This document shows positions 1-6,197 of a stretch of DNA of 8,465 bases, in pieces. This stretch comes from a bacterium UBP12_UBA5184. GTDB lineage: Bacteria > Vulcanimicrobiota > Vulcanimicrobiia > Vulcanimicrobiales > Vulcanimicrobiaceae. The translations under genes were made by a program, and so were the position numbers. The first letter of the stretch is position 1, and the number at the start of each line of letters is the position of its first letter. The notes below the pieces were generated by a model that made no database searches, was not told the DNA's origin, and saw only the letters and a list, made by a program, of their open reading frames with translations. The stretch is taken from the NCBI GenBank assembly GCA_002413145.1, contig DHWK01000138.1, positions 1 to 8,465 of the forward strand, in the 5' to 3' direction.

Positions 1-498
1 TTGGGGGAACGGATCCTCCGCGATGCCGAGCGCGACGGCGAAGGTCATTCCATGCACGTTGCCTGAGGGGGTCGCGTCCGGCGTGTTGATGTCGCCGTGC
101 GCGTCGAACCAGAGCAGACCCGGCTCGCGCCCGCGCGCTTTCCGCACCCCGGCCAGCGTTCCGATTGCGATCGAATGATCGCCGCCGAGCACGATCGGGA
201 AACCGCCCTGCCGGATGACGTCTTCGACGAGCCGCGCCAACTCTCGGCAAACGTCCAAGATGACCGGCAGATACTTCGCGTTCTTGACCGATTCTGCGAC
301 CGGTGACTCGGCGACGGGGACCGGGATGTTACCGTGGTCGTTGTAGTCCGCGACGCCGAGGGCTTCGAGGTTTTCACGCAGGCGCGCGTAGCGAATCGCC
401 GAGGGCCCCATATCGACGCCGCGCCGGTCGGCGCCCAAATCCATCGGGACGCCGATGACGTCGACTCGTTTGGGGACGCAGCGCTCAGCTGCGCGCAC
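1..498 (-). CDS. rocF: Arginase (ureohydrolase family), 3' part cut by window edge
   Basis: Arginase hydrolyses L-arginine to L-ornithine and urea in the cytosol using a binuclear Mn centre. Only the first 166 residues are in the window. Visible motifs are the N-terminal GVPMDLGADRRGVDMGPSAI segment (16-35), the typical arginase opening. LGGDHS follows at 104-109 with metal ligand H108, then DAHGDIN at 132-138 with ligands D132, H134 and D136, and GNVHGM at 146-151 with the substrate-contacting His149. The later Asp-ligand motif (SxDxD) lies beyond the edge. MDLGADRRG with DAHGDINTP favours arginase over agmatinase. The start is the GTG at 498-496, the only ATG/GTG/TTG between an upstream in-frame stop (561-559) and the conserved core. 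It overlaps the last 14 nt of the AI-2E gene, so translation is probably coupled; the Shine-Dalgarno (AAGAAAG) is weak. The family assignment is firm; the gene symbol is by similarity. Confidence 0.93.
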   Translation of the reverse strand, partial: MRAAERCVPKRVDVIGVPMDLGADRRGVDMGPSAIRYARLRENLEALGVADYNDHGNIPVPVAESPVAESVKNAKYLPVILDVCRELARLVEDVIRQGGFPIVLGGDHSIAIGTLAGVRKARGREPGLLWFDAHGDINTPDATPSGNVHGMTFAVALGIAEDPFPQ

Positions 499-1651
499 GA
501 GCGCTTTCTTGCGTGGGAGCGGGTTCGCTCCGGGCGTAGTTCGGTTTCGCGTGCAGCATCAGAATGCGCAAAATTGCGGCGATGGGAACCGCGATGAACA
601 TCCCCCCGATGCCGCCGAGGTCGCCGCCGATCAACACGGCGACGATCACGATGAGCGGTGAGAGGCCGACGCTCTGGCTGATGATCCGCGGCGAGATGAA
701 ATGCCCTTCCGCTTGGAAGATCCCGGCGAAGAGCACGGCGACGAGCAACGCGTGGCCCCAGCCGTCGGTGAAGTACGCAATCGACGTCGCCGGTATGAAG
801 GCGACGACGGCCCCGACGTAGGGGATGATATCCAAGACGCCGGCTGCGACGCCGATCAAGACGGCATACTTCACGTGCGTCGCGAGCAGCATGATCGTGA
901 TCGCCGTTCCAATGACCGCTCCAACCAGCAACTGGCCGCGGATGAAACCGCCCAGCACTGCATCGAAATCGTTGATGATCGCAAGCGTCTTGGCGCGCGC
1001 GCCGGGCGGGACGAACTCGACCAGCGCGCCGCGCATATCCGGGACCTCGAACATCAAATAGATCGAGAGAACCGGGATTATCACGATCGTGGCGAGGATG
1101 CCGAGGGTCGAGACGACGAGGCCGAGCGCTTGGGATGCAGCCTGCGCCGCATAGCGCTGACCGAGCGTTCCGAGTTCGGACGGGACCGACGCGAGATAAG
1201 CGCGCGCTTGCGGCGGTAGCCACGTCACGAGCGGATTGCGCGGGTCGGTCGCGAGCGCTTGGGCCTCAGCGATGATGTGCGGGTATTGCGCGGCGAGCAG
1301 CTGGATCTCGCCGGCGATCACCGGTGCTACGACGGCGACCGCAAATCCGAGCACGAGCGCTATCCCGGCATAGACGATCAGGATCGACAAGATCAGCGGC
1401 AGCCGGCGCTGGAGGCGATCGACGATCGGAAAGATGAGGTAGGTGAAAAAGACCGCGCCTACCAGGATGGTCGCGACGGCTTTGATCTGCGCGAGGAAGC
1501 CGACGATGGCGCCGAGGACCATCGCCGAGAGCGCGATCAGGAGCACGACCTTCAAAGCAAAGGTGACGCGCCGTTCAAGCCGCGAGGTGCGCCGCAAGGC
1601 TGGCTCGAGGGGTCTTGGCTCGCGGCGGCTCGGCTTGACGGGTTCTCGCAT
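485..1651 (-). CDS. AI-2E family transporter (polytopic membrane protein)
   Basis: This is a 388-residue inner-membrane protein of the AI-2E/YdiK/PerM family (PF01594). Members include the E. coli TqsA autoinducer-2 exporter and Na+/H+ antiporter-like proteins, but most have no known substrate. The N-terminus is basic and cytoplasmic (1-30). Hydrophobic segments lie at about 32-56, 58-78 and 86-115, followed by a soluble stretch (about 116-165). The conserved C-terminal half holds hydrophobic helices at about 175-200, 238-290 and 300-362. Family landmarks are GFIRGQ (235-240), DIIPYVG (274-280) and the PRIISQSVGLSP to GGIGGMFIAVPIAAI block (321-360). The frame stays open upstream to 1855, but residues before the ATG at 1651 are Arg/Pro-rich and unlike the family, so that ATG is preferred even though no clear Shine-Dalgarno precedes it. 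The gene lies upstream of arginase in a two-gene minus-strand unit and diverges from the ABC operon. The substrate cannot be inferred. Confidence 0.88.
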   Translation of the reverse strand: MREPVKPSRREPRPLEPALRRTSRLERRVTFALKVVLLIALSAMVLGAIVGFLAQIKAVATILVGAVFFTYLIFPIVDRLQRRLPLILSILIVYAGIALVLGFAVAVVAPVIAGEIQLLAAQYPHIIAEAQALATDPRNPLVTWLPPQARAYLASVPSELGTLGQRYAAQAASQALGLVVSTLGILATIVIIPVLSIYLMFEVPDMRGALVEFVPPGARAKTLAIINDFDAVLGGFIRGQLLVGAVIGTAITIMLLATHVKYAVLIGVAAGVLDIIPYVGAVVAFIPATSIAYFTDGWGHALLVAVLFAGIFQAEGHFISPRIISQSVGLSPLIVIVAVLIGGDLGGIGGMFIAVPIAAILRILMLHAKPNYARSEPAPTQESARARS

Positions 1652-1736
1652 GGAGCGAGATACCGCATCGCAGCGGAGGCGACCCCTCGGGCGGATGGAG
1701 AGGCTTCGCCGCCTCGGGCGCGTAGTTTCGCACGCG
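1652..1736. promoter_or_regulatory. Divergent intergenic region between AI-2E gene and ABC importer operon
   Basis: These 85 nt separate two divergent starts, so they and the flanking bases must carry the promoters of both units. A TTGACG hexamer at 1635-1640 (plus strand, inside the AI-2E 5' end) could be a sigma70-type -35 for the importer, but the only -10 candidate at suitable spacing (around 1658-1664) is poor. A GGAGG at 1675-1679 lies 15 nt before an in-frame ATG at 1695. A small hairpin, GAGGC (1700-1704) pairing with GCCTC (1711-1715), lies between the two possible lipoprotein starts. No recognised riboswitch or operator is visible. That the region is regulatory follows from gene orientation; the individual elements are guesses. 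Confidence 0.4.
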
Positions 1737-2765
1737 ATGGTCTGGCGCGGTTTCTGGGCGACGGCGGCCTTTGCCGTCCTTGCAATCAGCCTCGCCGCGT
1801 GCGGCGGCGGAGGAACGACGCAGTCCAAGGCCTCGGCGCGCATTGCGATGGTCACCGACGTCGGCGGCCTCGGCGATAAGTCGTTTAACGATTCCGCCTA
1901 TGCCGGGCTCAAGCGAGCCAAGGCCGAGCTCGGCGCCGATATCCAGGTGCTCGAATCGAAATCAGCGGCCGACTACCAGCCCAATCTGAGCGCGCTCGCC
2001 GACGAGAACTACGACGAGATCTTCGCGATCGGGTTCCTGATGAACAAAGATCTCGCCCAGGTAGCCGGCAACCATCCGAGCGGGCATTTCGCGATCATCG
2101 ACGCGGTCGTCGCGCAACCCAACGTGACCTCGGTGACCTTTCGCGAGCAGGACGGTTCGTTTTTGGCCGGCGCGCTTGCGGCGCGCGTGAGCAAGACCAA
2201 GACGATCGCGTTTCTCGGCGGATTGGACATCCCGCTGCTGCGCAAGTTCGAAGCGGGCTTCAGCGCCGGCGCGCGTCAGGTCGACCCGAGCGTCAAGGTC
2301 CTCGTGAAATACGTCGGTTCGTTCGAAGACGTCGCCTCGGGGAAGGAACTGGCGCAAGTCCTCTTCGGTCAGGGTGCCGACATCATCTACGCCGCCGCCG
2401 GAAAATCGGGGATCGGCGCGATCGACGAGATTCGCAACCGGACGAACGTCTACGGCATCGGCGTCGATGCGAACCAAGACGGCCTGGCCCCCGGCAAGAT
2501 CCTGACCAGCGTCCTCAAGCGCGTCGACAACGCCGTCTTTGCGATCGTCAAGGACATCCTCGACAAGAAGACGCCGAAGGGCCATCTCGAGTTCGGACTC
2601 AAGGACAACGGCGTCGGCTTGACCGACTTCCAGTACACCAGAGGGATCATCGGCCCGAAGACGATCGCCGAGGTCGGGAAGCTCCGTGAGGCGATTATCG
2701 CCGGAAGGATCACACCCCCGCAAACGCGGGAGGAGCTGGCGAATTTCAAGCCCGTTAAACTTTAG
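1737..2765 (+). CDS. BMP/PnrA-family substrate-binding lipoprotein of a nucleoside-type ABC importer
   Basis: This is a periplasmic or surface lipoprotein of the basic membrane protein family (Bmp/TmpC/PnrA, PF02608), the ligand-capture subunit of the ABC importer encoded next to it. Characterised relatives bind purine nucleosides. As called it has 342 residues. Residues 1-21 form a hydrophobic signal ending in LAAC, so Cys22 is the predicted lipidated residue, followed by a GGGG linker. Family motifs are TDVGGLGDKSFNDSAYAG (40-57), FAIIDAVV (118-125), FREQDGSFLAGALAA (135-149), GGLDIPLLRKFEAGF (161-175), YVGSFEDVASGKELA (192-206), QGADIIYAAAG (212-222) and GVDANQDGLAPGKILTSVLKRVDNAV (242-267). 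DKSFND and GVDANQ are ligand-cleft segments in the family. An alternative ATG at 1695 would add 14 residues with a more basic n-region and has a GGAGG 15 nt upstream; either start is possible. It is the first gene of the operon. Confidence 0.92.
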   Translation: MVWRGFWATAAFAVLAISLAACGGGGTTQSKASARIAMVTDVGGLGDKSFNDSAYAGLKRAKAELGADIQVLESKSAADYQPNLSALADENYDEIFAIGFLMNKDLAQVAGNHPSGHFAIIDAVVAQPNVTSVTFREQDGSFLAGALAARVSKTKTIAFLGGLDIPLLRKFEAGFSAGARQVDPSVKVLVKYVGSFEDVASGKELAQVLFGQGADIIYAAAGKSGIGAIDEIRNRTNVYGIGVDANQDGLAPGKILTSVLKRVDNAVFAIVKDILDKKTPKGHLEFGLKDNGVGLTDFQYTRGIIGPKTIAEVGKLREAIIAGRITPPQTREELANFKPVKL

Positions 2766-4218
2766 CGGGGAGCCGGCGCTCGAACTTCGGCGCATCGACA
2801 AGGTCTATCCCGGCGTTCACGCGGTCGCGGACGTCGATCTCGACGTCTTTCCCGGCGAGATTCATGCCTTATGCGGTGAAAACGGGGCCGGCAAGACGAC
2901 GCTGGCGACGATCGCCGCCGGCAAGCTGAAACCGACCGCGGGGACGGTGCTCGCTCGCGGCAACGTCGGGCTCGTTCACCAGCATTTCGAGCTCGTCGAT
3001 CGCCTGCGCGTCTGGGAAAACGTCGTTCTCGGGCGCGAACCAAAGCGTGGCCCGCAACTCGATCGCGCCGCGGCTCGCGCCGAAGTCGAACGCCTCTCGC
3101 ATGAATACGGCCTCGCGGTCGATCCCGAGGCCGCCGTCGAAAGCCTTCCGGTCGGGATCGCGCAACGCGTCGAATTGCTGCGCGAACTCGCGCGCGATCC
3201 GGCCGTCCTGATCCTCGACGAGCCGACGGCGGTCCTCGCGCCGACCGAGATCGACGCCCTCTTCGCGACGGTTCGCGCGCTGGCCGCCCGCGGCACGGCC
3301 GTGCTCATCATCACCCACAAACTCCAAGAAGTCGTCGCCCACACCTCACGCGTCACGGTGATGCGCGCCGGCAGCGTCGTCGCGCGCTTCGACACCGAGA
3401 AGACGGACGTCGACCAGATCGCTCGCGCGATGGTGGGCGGCGAACTACCGGCGCTGGCGGCGCGGCTCGAAACCGTCCCCAAACCTGCGCTCGCGTTGCG
3501 CGGCGTGAGCGGCGGCGAAAACTCGCTCGCCGTTCGAGATGCCTCCTTCGAGGTTCGCGGCGGCGAGATCGTCGGCGTCGCCGGCGTCGAAGGCAACGGT
3601 CAATCGGCGCTGGCCGACGCGATCGCCGGCGTCATCCCGTATAGCGGGGCGATCGAACTCGAGGGCATGGCGCTCGCCGCCGAAAATCCGGCGGACCGCA
3701 TTGCGCTCGGCATCCGAGCGATCCCGCAGGACCGCCGCCGCGAAGCGCTCGTGCTGCCCTGGTCGATCGTCGAGAACGTCGCACTCGGCGACCAGCGGCG
3801 CCCCCCCCTGCGCAAGGGTGCGACCATCGATCGGAAGGCGGCGCGGAACTTGGCGGATCGGATCGTCCAACGCTTCGACGTTCGGACGCCGTCGCTCGAT
3901 GCGTCGGTCGATTCGCTTTCGGGGGGCAACCAACAAAAGGTCGTCGTCGGCCGTGCGCTCTCCAACGACCCAAAATTTTTGCTGGTCTATCAGCCCACCC
4001 GCGGAATCGACGTCGGCGCGGCGGCGCTCGTGCAGTCGCGCTTGATCGAGGCGCGCAACGCCGGCGTCGCCGTGCTCTTGATCTCGTTCGAGCTGGACGA
4101 GATCCTTGCGCTCTCCGATCGCGTGATCGTCATGTTTCGCGGTGCGATCGTGGGGACGTTCGAACGCGGTGCCATCGACCGGGCGCGCATCGGCGCCCTG
4201 ATGGCGGGGGCGGCATGA
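2686..4218 (+). CDS. Double-NBD ATP-binding protein of the nucleoside-type ABC importer
   Basis: This is a cytoplasmic ATPase subunit with two fused nucleotide-binding domains, of the YufO/NupO-like class that pairs with BMP lipoproteins. Using the GTG start (510 residues), NBD1 has Walker A GENGAGKTT (64-72), Q-loop LVHQHF (Q99), signature LPVG (154-157), Walker B LILDEPT (175-181) and switch His211. NBD2 has a degenerate Walker A, GVEGNGQS (300-307, Lys replaced by Gln), an intact signature LSGGNQQK (411-418) and a degenerate Walker B, LLVYQPTRGIDVGA (432-445). This asymmetry is normal for the family. Between strand TVLARG (87-92) and the Q-loop, about 15 residues usual in the family are missing. 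GTG 2686, preceded by GGGAA, is the only conventional start before the conserved core and overlaps the lipoprotein gene by 80 nt. An ATT at 2743 behind GGGAGGAG is a good unconventional alternative. The stop overlaps the next ATG (ATGA). Confidence 0.92.
   Translation: MRRLSPEGSHPRKRGRSWRISSPLNFSGEPALELRRIDKVYPGVHAVADVDLDVFPGEIHALCGENGAGKTTLATIAAGKLKPTAGTVLARGNVGLVHQHFELVDRLRVWENVVLGREPKRGPQLDRAAARAEVERLSHEYGLAVDPEAAVESLPVGIAQRVELLRELARDPAVLILDEPTAVLAPTEIDALFATVRALAARGTAVLIITHKLQEVVAHTSRVTVMRAGSVVARFDTEKTDVDQIARAMVGGELPALAARLETVPKPALALRGVSGGENSLAVRDASFEVRGGEIVGVAGVEGNGQSALADAIAGVIPYSGAIELEGMALAAENPADRIALGIRAIPQDRRREALVLPWSIVENVALGDQRRPPLRKGATIDRKAARNLADRIVQRFDVRTPSLDASVDSLSGGNQQKVVVGRALSNDPKFLLVYQPTRGIDVGAAALVQSRLIEARNAGVAVLLISFELDEILALSDRVIVMFRGAIVGTFERGAIDRARIGALMAGAA
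2728..2745 (+). promoter_or_regulatory. Strong Shine-Dalgarno ahead of an ATT codon in the ATPase frame
   Basis: GGGAGGAG occupies 2728-2735 and is followed after 7 nt by ATT at 2743-2745, which is in the ATPase frame (2743 minus 2686 is 57). Translation from here would give an N-terminus about 12 residues ahead of the first conserved strand (ALELRRIDKVYPG) and cut the overlap with the lipoprotein gene from 80 to 23 nt. ATT is a rare but real initiation codon, the known case being E. coli infC. The sequence and spacing are observed; use as a start is inferred, and the GTG at 2686 remains the conventional choice. Confidence 0.35.
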
Positions 4219-5228
4219 TCCGCGGCTTGTGGCTCGGGCTCGGGCTGGTCGTCATCGCGGCGGCGGCGATGTTGCTCGCCGGAGCGAATCCGCTGCTCGG
4301 ATTCTGGGCCCTCTTCCGCGGCGCGCTCGGCGGCGAGCGCCAGATCTCCGAGACGCTCGTGCAGACGACGTCGCTGCTCTTCCCTTCGCTCGCCGTAGCC
4401 TTTGCATTTCGCGCCGGCTTATTCAACATCGGCGCCGAGGGGCAGCTCATCATCGGCGGCCTCGCCGCCGGGGTCATCGGCGCGCGACTCGAAACGTCGG
4501 GGCTCGTCGCCATCCCGCTGCTCTTGATCGCGGGCGCGACCGGCGGCGCCGCCTGGGGCTCGATCGCCGGCGTTTTGCGCGCGCGCTTCGGCGGGAACGA
4601 AGTGATCGCGACCCTGATGCTCAACATCATCGCGGGGCTGCTTGCGAACTACTTGGTCGTCGGCCCGCTGCACTCGCCCGGCGCCACGGGGGCCGAGACC
4701 GCCGAGCTTCCGCACTCGTCGTGGTTGCCGGGACTCTTGCCGGATACGCGCTTGACGATCGCGCTCTTGATCGCGCTCGCGCTGGCCTTCGTGCTGCGCT
4801 GGGTCTTCGATCGCACGGTATTCGGCTACGAGCTGCGCGCGGCCGGCGACGCCCCCGAAGCGGCGCGACGCGCCGGCATCAACCTCGCGAAGACGGCGTT
4901 TCTGGCGATGGCGCTGTCCGGCGCGATGGCCGGCCTCGGCGGCGCCACGATCGTCACGGGCGTGCTGCATCGCTTCAACGTCTCGCTTTCGCCCGGCTAC
5001 GGCTTCATCGCGATCGCGGTCGCGTTGGTCGGCGACCTCGATCCGCTCAAGATCATCCTCGCCTCGTTTGCCTTCGGCATCCTGCAAAGCGGCGCGCTCA
5101 CGATGCAAGCCTTCGCGCACGTTCCCAAAGACGTCGTCTCGTTCGTCGAGGGTCTGGCGATCGTGGCGCTGGCGGCGCGGCGCTTCGTCGCGGGTCGCAA
5201 ACAAATGACGGCGCTGCCGCAAGAATGA
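4215..5228 (+). CDS. ABC importer permease subunit 1 (BPD_transp_2, NupP/YufP-like)
   Basis: This is an inner-membrane permease of 337 residues in PF02653, forming the translocation pore with the second permease. The diagnostic motif is FNIGAEGQL at 70-78, the hallmark of the larger permease in BMP-type nucleoside importers. Hydrophobic stretches at about 5-23, 51-68, 75-90, 97-120, 131-150, 179-196, 226-250, 262-275, 279-295 and 308-322 fit eight to ten membrane segments. The cytoplasmic coupling loop, which contacts the ATPase, is GDAPEAARRAGINLAKT (211-227). A hydrophilic loop rich in Ser, Thr, Gly and Pro (about 151-178) probably faces outside. The ATG overlaps the ATPase stop as ATGA, with a G-run (4206-4210) as a possible ribosome site, so translation is coupled. 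Length is normal for the family. No nucleoside-salvage gene is nearby to refine specificity. Confidence 0.92.
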   Translation: MIRGLWLGLGLVVIAAAAMLLAGANPLLGFWALFRGALGGERQISETLVQTTSLLFPSLAVAFAFRAGLFNIGAEGQLIIGGLAAGVIGARLETSGLVAIPLLLIAGATGGAAWGSIAGVLRARFGGNEVIATLMLNIIAGLLANYLVVGPLHSPGATGAETAELPHSSWLPGLLPDTRLTIALLIALALAFVLRWVFDRTVFGYELRAAGDAPEAARRAGINLAKTAFLAMALSGAMAGLGGATIVTGVLHRFNVSLSPGYGFIAIAVALVGDLDPLKIILASFAFGILQSGALTMQAFAHVPKDVVSFVEGLAIVALAARRFVAGRKQMTALPQE

Positions 5229-6085
5229 GCGAGTTCGGGCACTTCATCGATCTCGTGCTCGTGAAGGCGACGCCCTTGATTTTTGCGGCCCTGGGGGGCG
5301 TCGTCTGCGAGCGCGCGGGGATCTTGAACATCGCCCTCGAGGGTCAGCTCACCGTCGGCGCCTTCACCGGCGTCGCCGTCTCGTACGGCACCGGGAATCC
5401 GATCCTGGGTCTGGTGGCGGGCGTCGTCGCGGGCGCGCTCGTCGGGCTGCTCTTGGGCGTCGCGGCGACCCGCTTCGGCGTCGACCAGATCGTCGCCGGG
5501 ACCGGGATCAACCTGCTCGCGCTCGGTGGAGCGGCCTTCGGACTAACCGTCGTCTTCGGCCAGCCGGGTGCGTCGTCCGAAGTCCGGGCGCTCGGGCTGC
5601 GCGGCGAAGACGTCTTGATCGCCTGCGCCTTCTTGGGGGCCGTGCTCTTGCATCTCGCGCTCTACCGAACGCCCTGGGGCCTGCGCACGCGCGCCTCGGG
5701 CGAAAATCCGCGCGCCGTTCGTTCGGCCGGAGTCGATCCGCGTAACGTGCGCTTGATGGCCACGCTGTTGGGCGGCGCGCTCGCCGGCCTGGGCGGCGTC
5801 TACCTCTCGCTCGGCGAGCTCGATCTGTATTCGGACAACATGACGAGCGGGCGCGGCTTCATCGCGTTGGCCGCCGTGATCTTCGGACGGTGGACGCCCT
5901 TGGGCGCGACCGGGGCGGCGCTCGGCTTCGGCGCGCTCGCCGCGTTGCAGTTCGTGTTGCAGCGCACCGGCATCCCGAGCGAGCTGATGCAGGCCTTGCC
6001 CTATCTCGCGGCGCTCGCGGCGCTCACCGGAATCGCAGGTCGCGCGCGCGCTCCCCAAGCGGACGGGGTGCCGTACGTCGAGTGA
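5225..6085 (+). CDS. ABC importer permease subunit 2 (BPD_transp_2, NupQ/YufQ-like)
   Basis: This is the second inner-membrane permease, 286 residues, PF02653, and the heterodimer partner of the preceding permease. Its counterpart motif is LNIALEGQ at 34-41 (typical of the shorter subunit), preceded by TPLIFAALGGVVCERAG (16-32). The coupling loop is GENPRAVRSAGVDPRNVR (159-176). The conserved end region runs from GGVYLSLGELDLYSDNMTSG (190-209) through GFIALAAVIFGRWTPLGA (211-228). Hydrophobic segments lie at about 12-27, 42-54, 60-81, 92-112, 129-147, 178-198, 211-222, 227-245 and 256-271. The ATG at 5225 overlaps the upstream TGA as ATGA; with little Shine-Dalgarno signal, reinitiation by terminating ribosomes is likely. 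The same frame stays open far upstream, but that part is an Arg-rich shadow of permease 1. It is the last gene of the importer operon, and its stop lies inside an inverted repeat. Confidence 0.92.
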   Translation: MSEFGHFIDLVLVKATPLIFAALGGVVCERAGILNIALEGQLTVGAFTGVAVSYGTGNPILGLVAGVVAGALVGLLLGVAATRFGVDQIVAGTGINLLALGGAAFGLTVVFGQPGASSEVRALGLRGEDVLIACAFLGAVLLHLALYRTPWGLRTRASGENPRAVRSAGVDPRNVRLMATLLGGALAGLGGVYLSLGELDLYSDNMTSGRGFIALAAVIFGRWTPLGATGAALGFGALAALQFVLQRTGIPSELMQALPYLAALAALTGIAGRARAPQADGVPYVE

Positions 6086-6121
6086 GCGGACTCCGCTCAC
6101 ACCTCCGAACTTCGCCGAAGT
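6082..6121 (+). terminator. Tandem hairpins at the end of the ABC operon (possible terminator)
   Basis: Two perfect inverted repeats follow each other. GTGAGCGGA and TCCGCTCAC (6082-6090 and 6092-6100) share a single central base, giving at least a 7-bp stem with a 5-nt loop that contains the permease TGA stop (6083-6085). ACTTCG and CGAAGT (6109-6114 and 6116-6121) form a second, smaller palindrome. No T-tract follows either, so this is not a classical intrinsic terminator. It could protect the 3' end or act with Rho. The repeats are observed; the terminator role is inferred from position at the operon end. Confidence 0.35.
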
Positions 6122-6148
6122 GCCTCGCACCAAGAAAGCTTTACGCTA

Positions 6149-6179
6149 AGCCGAGAGGGTAAGGGCCCTCGTCGCGGCT
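6149..6179 (+). promoter_or_regulatory. Imperfect hairpin upstream of the serine hydrolase gene
   Basis: AGCCG (6149-6153) can pair with CGGCT (6175-6179), enclosing a second stem of GAGGG (6155-6159) with CCCTC (6166-6170) around a 6-nt loop, with small bulges between. The element ends 18 nt before the hydrolase ATG at 6198. It could be a leader structure, an operator or a further weak terminator. No convincing -35/-10 pair and no Shine-Dalgarno are visible in the 112-nt gap (6086-6197), so start regulation of the hydrolase stays unexplained. The pairing is observed; any role is speculative. Confidence 0.25.
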
Positions 6180-6197
6180 AACGGCTCGCTCAATAGT

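Noticed and set aside
45..1223. 392-codon minus-strand open frame across the arginase and AI-2E genes.
   Set aside because: It lies out of frame with two genes that match known families over their whole length; its own translation is low-complexity Arg/Ser.
1635..1664. TTGACG with a possible -10 at about 17-18 nt as a sigma70 promoter for the importer.
   Set aside because: The -10 match (AGATAC or GATACC) is poor, so I mention it only as a candidate within the divergent region.
1652..1855. Upstream extension of the AI-2E gene to the ATG at 1855.
   Set aside because: The extra 68 residues are Pro/Arg-rich, unlike family N-termini, and would overlap the divergent lipoprotein gene's signal-peptide region.
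1259..1879. 206-codon plus-strand open frame opposite the AI-2E N-terminal half, reading into the lipoprotein gene out of frame.
   Set aside because: Composition is Asp/Arg-rich without motifs, and it conflicts with two supported genes.
1962..2801. 279-codon minus-strand open frame opposite the BMP lipoprotein gene.
   Set aside because: It lies antisense to a well-supported gene, is Asp/Arg/Val-rich with no recognisable domain, and is explained by codon bias on the sense strand.
4229..5224. Long open frame in phase with permease 2 running back through permease 1.
   Set aside because: Its translation is Arg/Ala-rich with no family motif, typical of an alternate frame in G+C-rich coding DNA; permease 2 clearly begins at the ATG at 5225.
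6086..6197. Possible riboswitch or small gene between the importer and the hydrolase.
   Set aside because: The gap is 112 nt with stops in the frames read and no recognisable riboswitch core; only simple hairpins can be supported.
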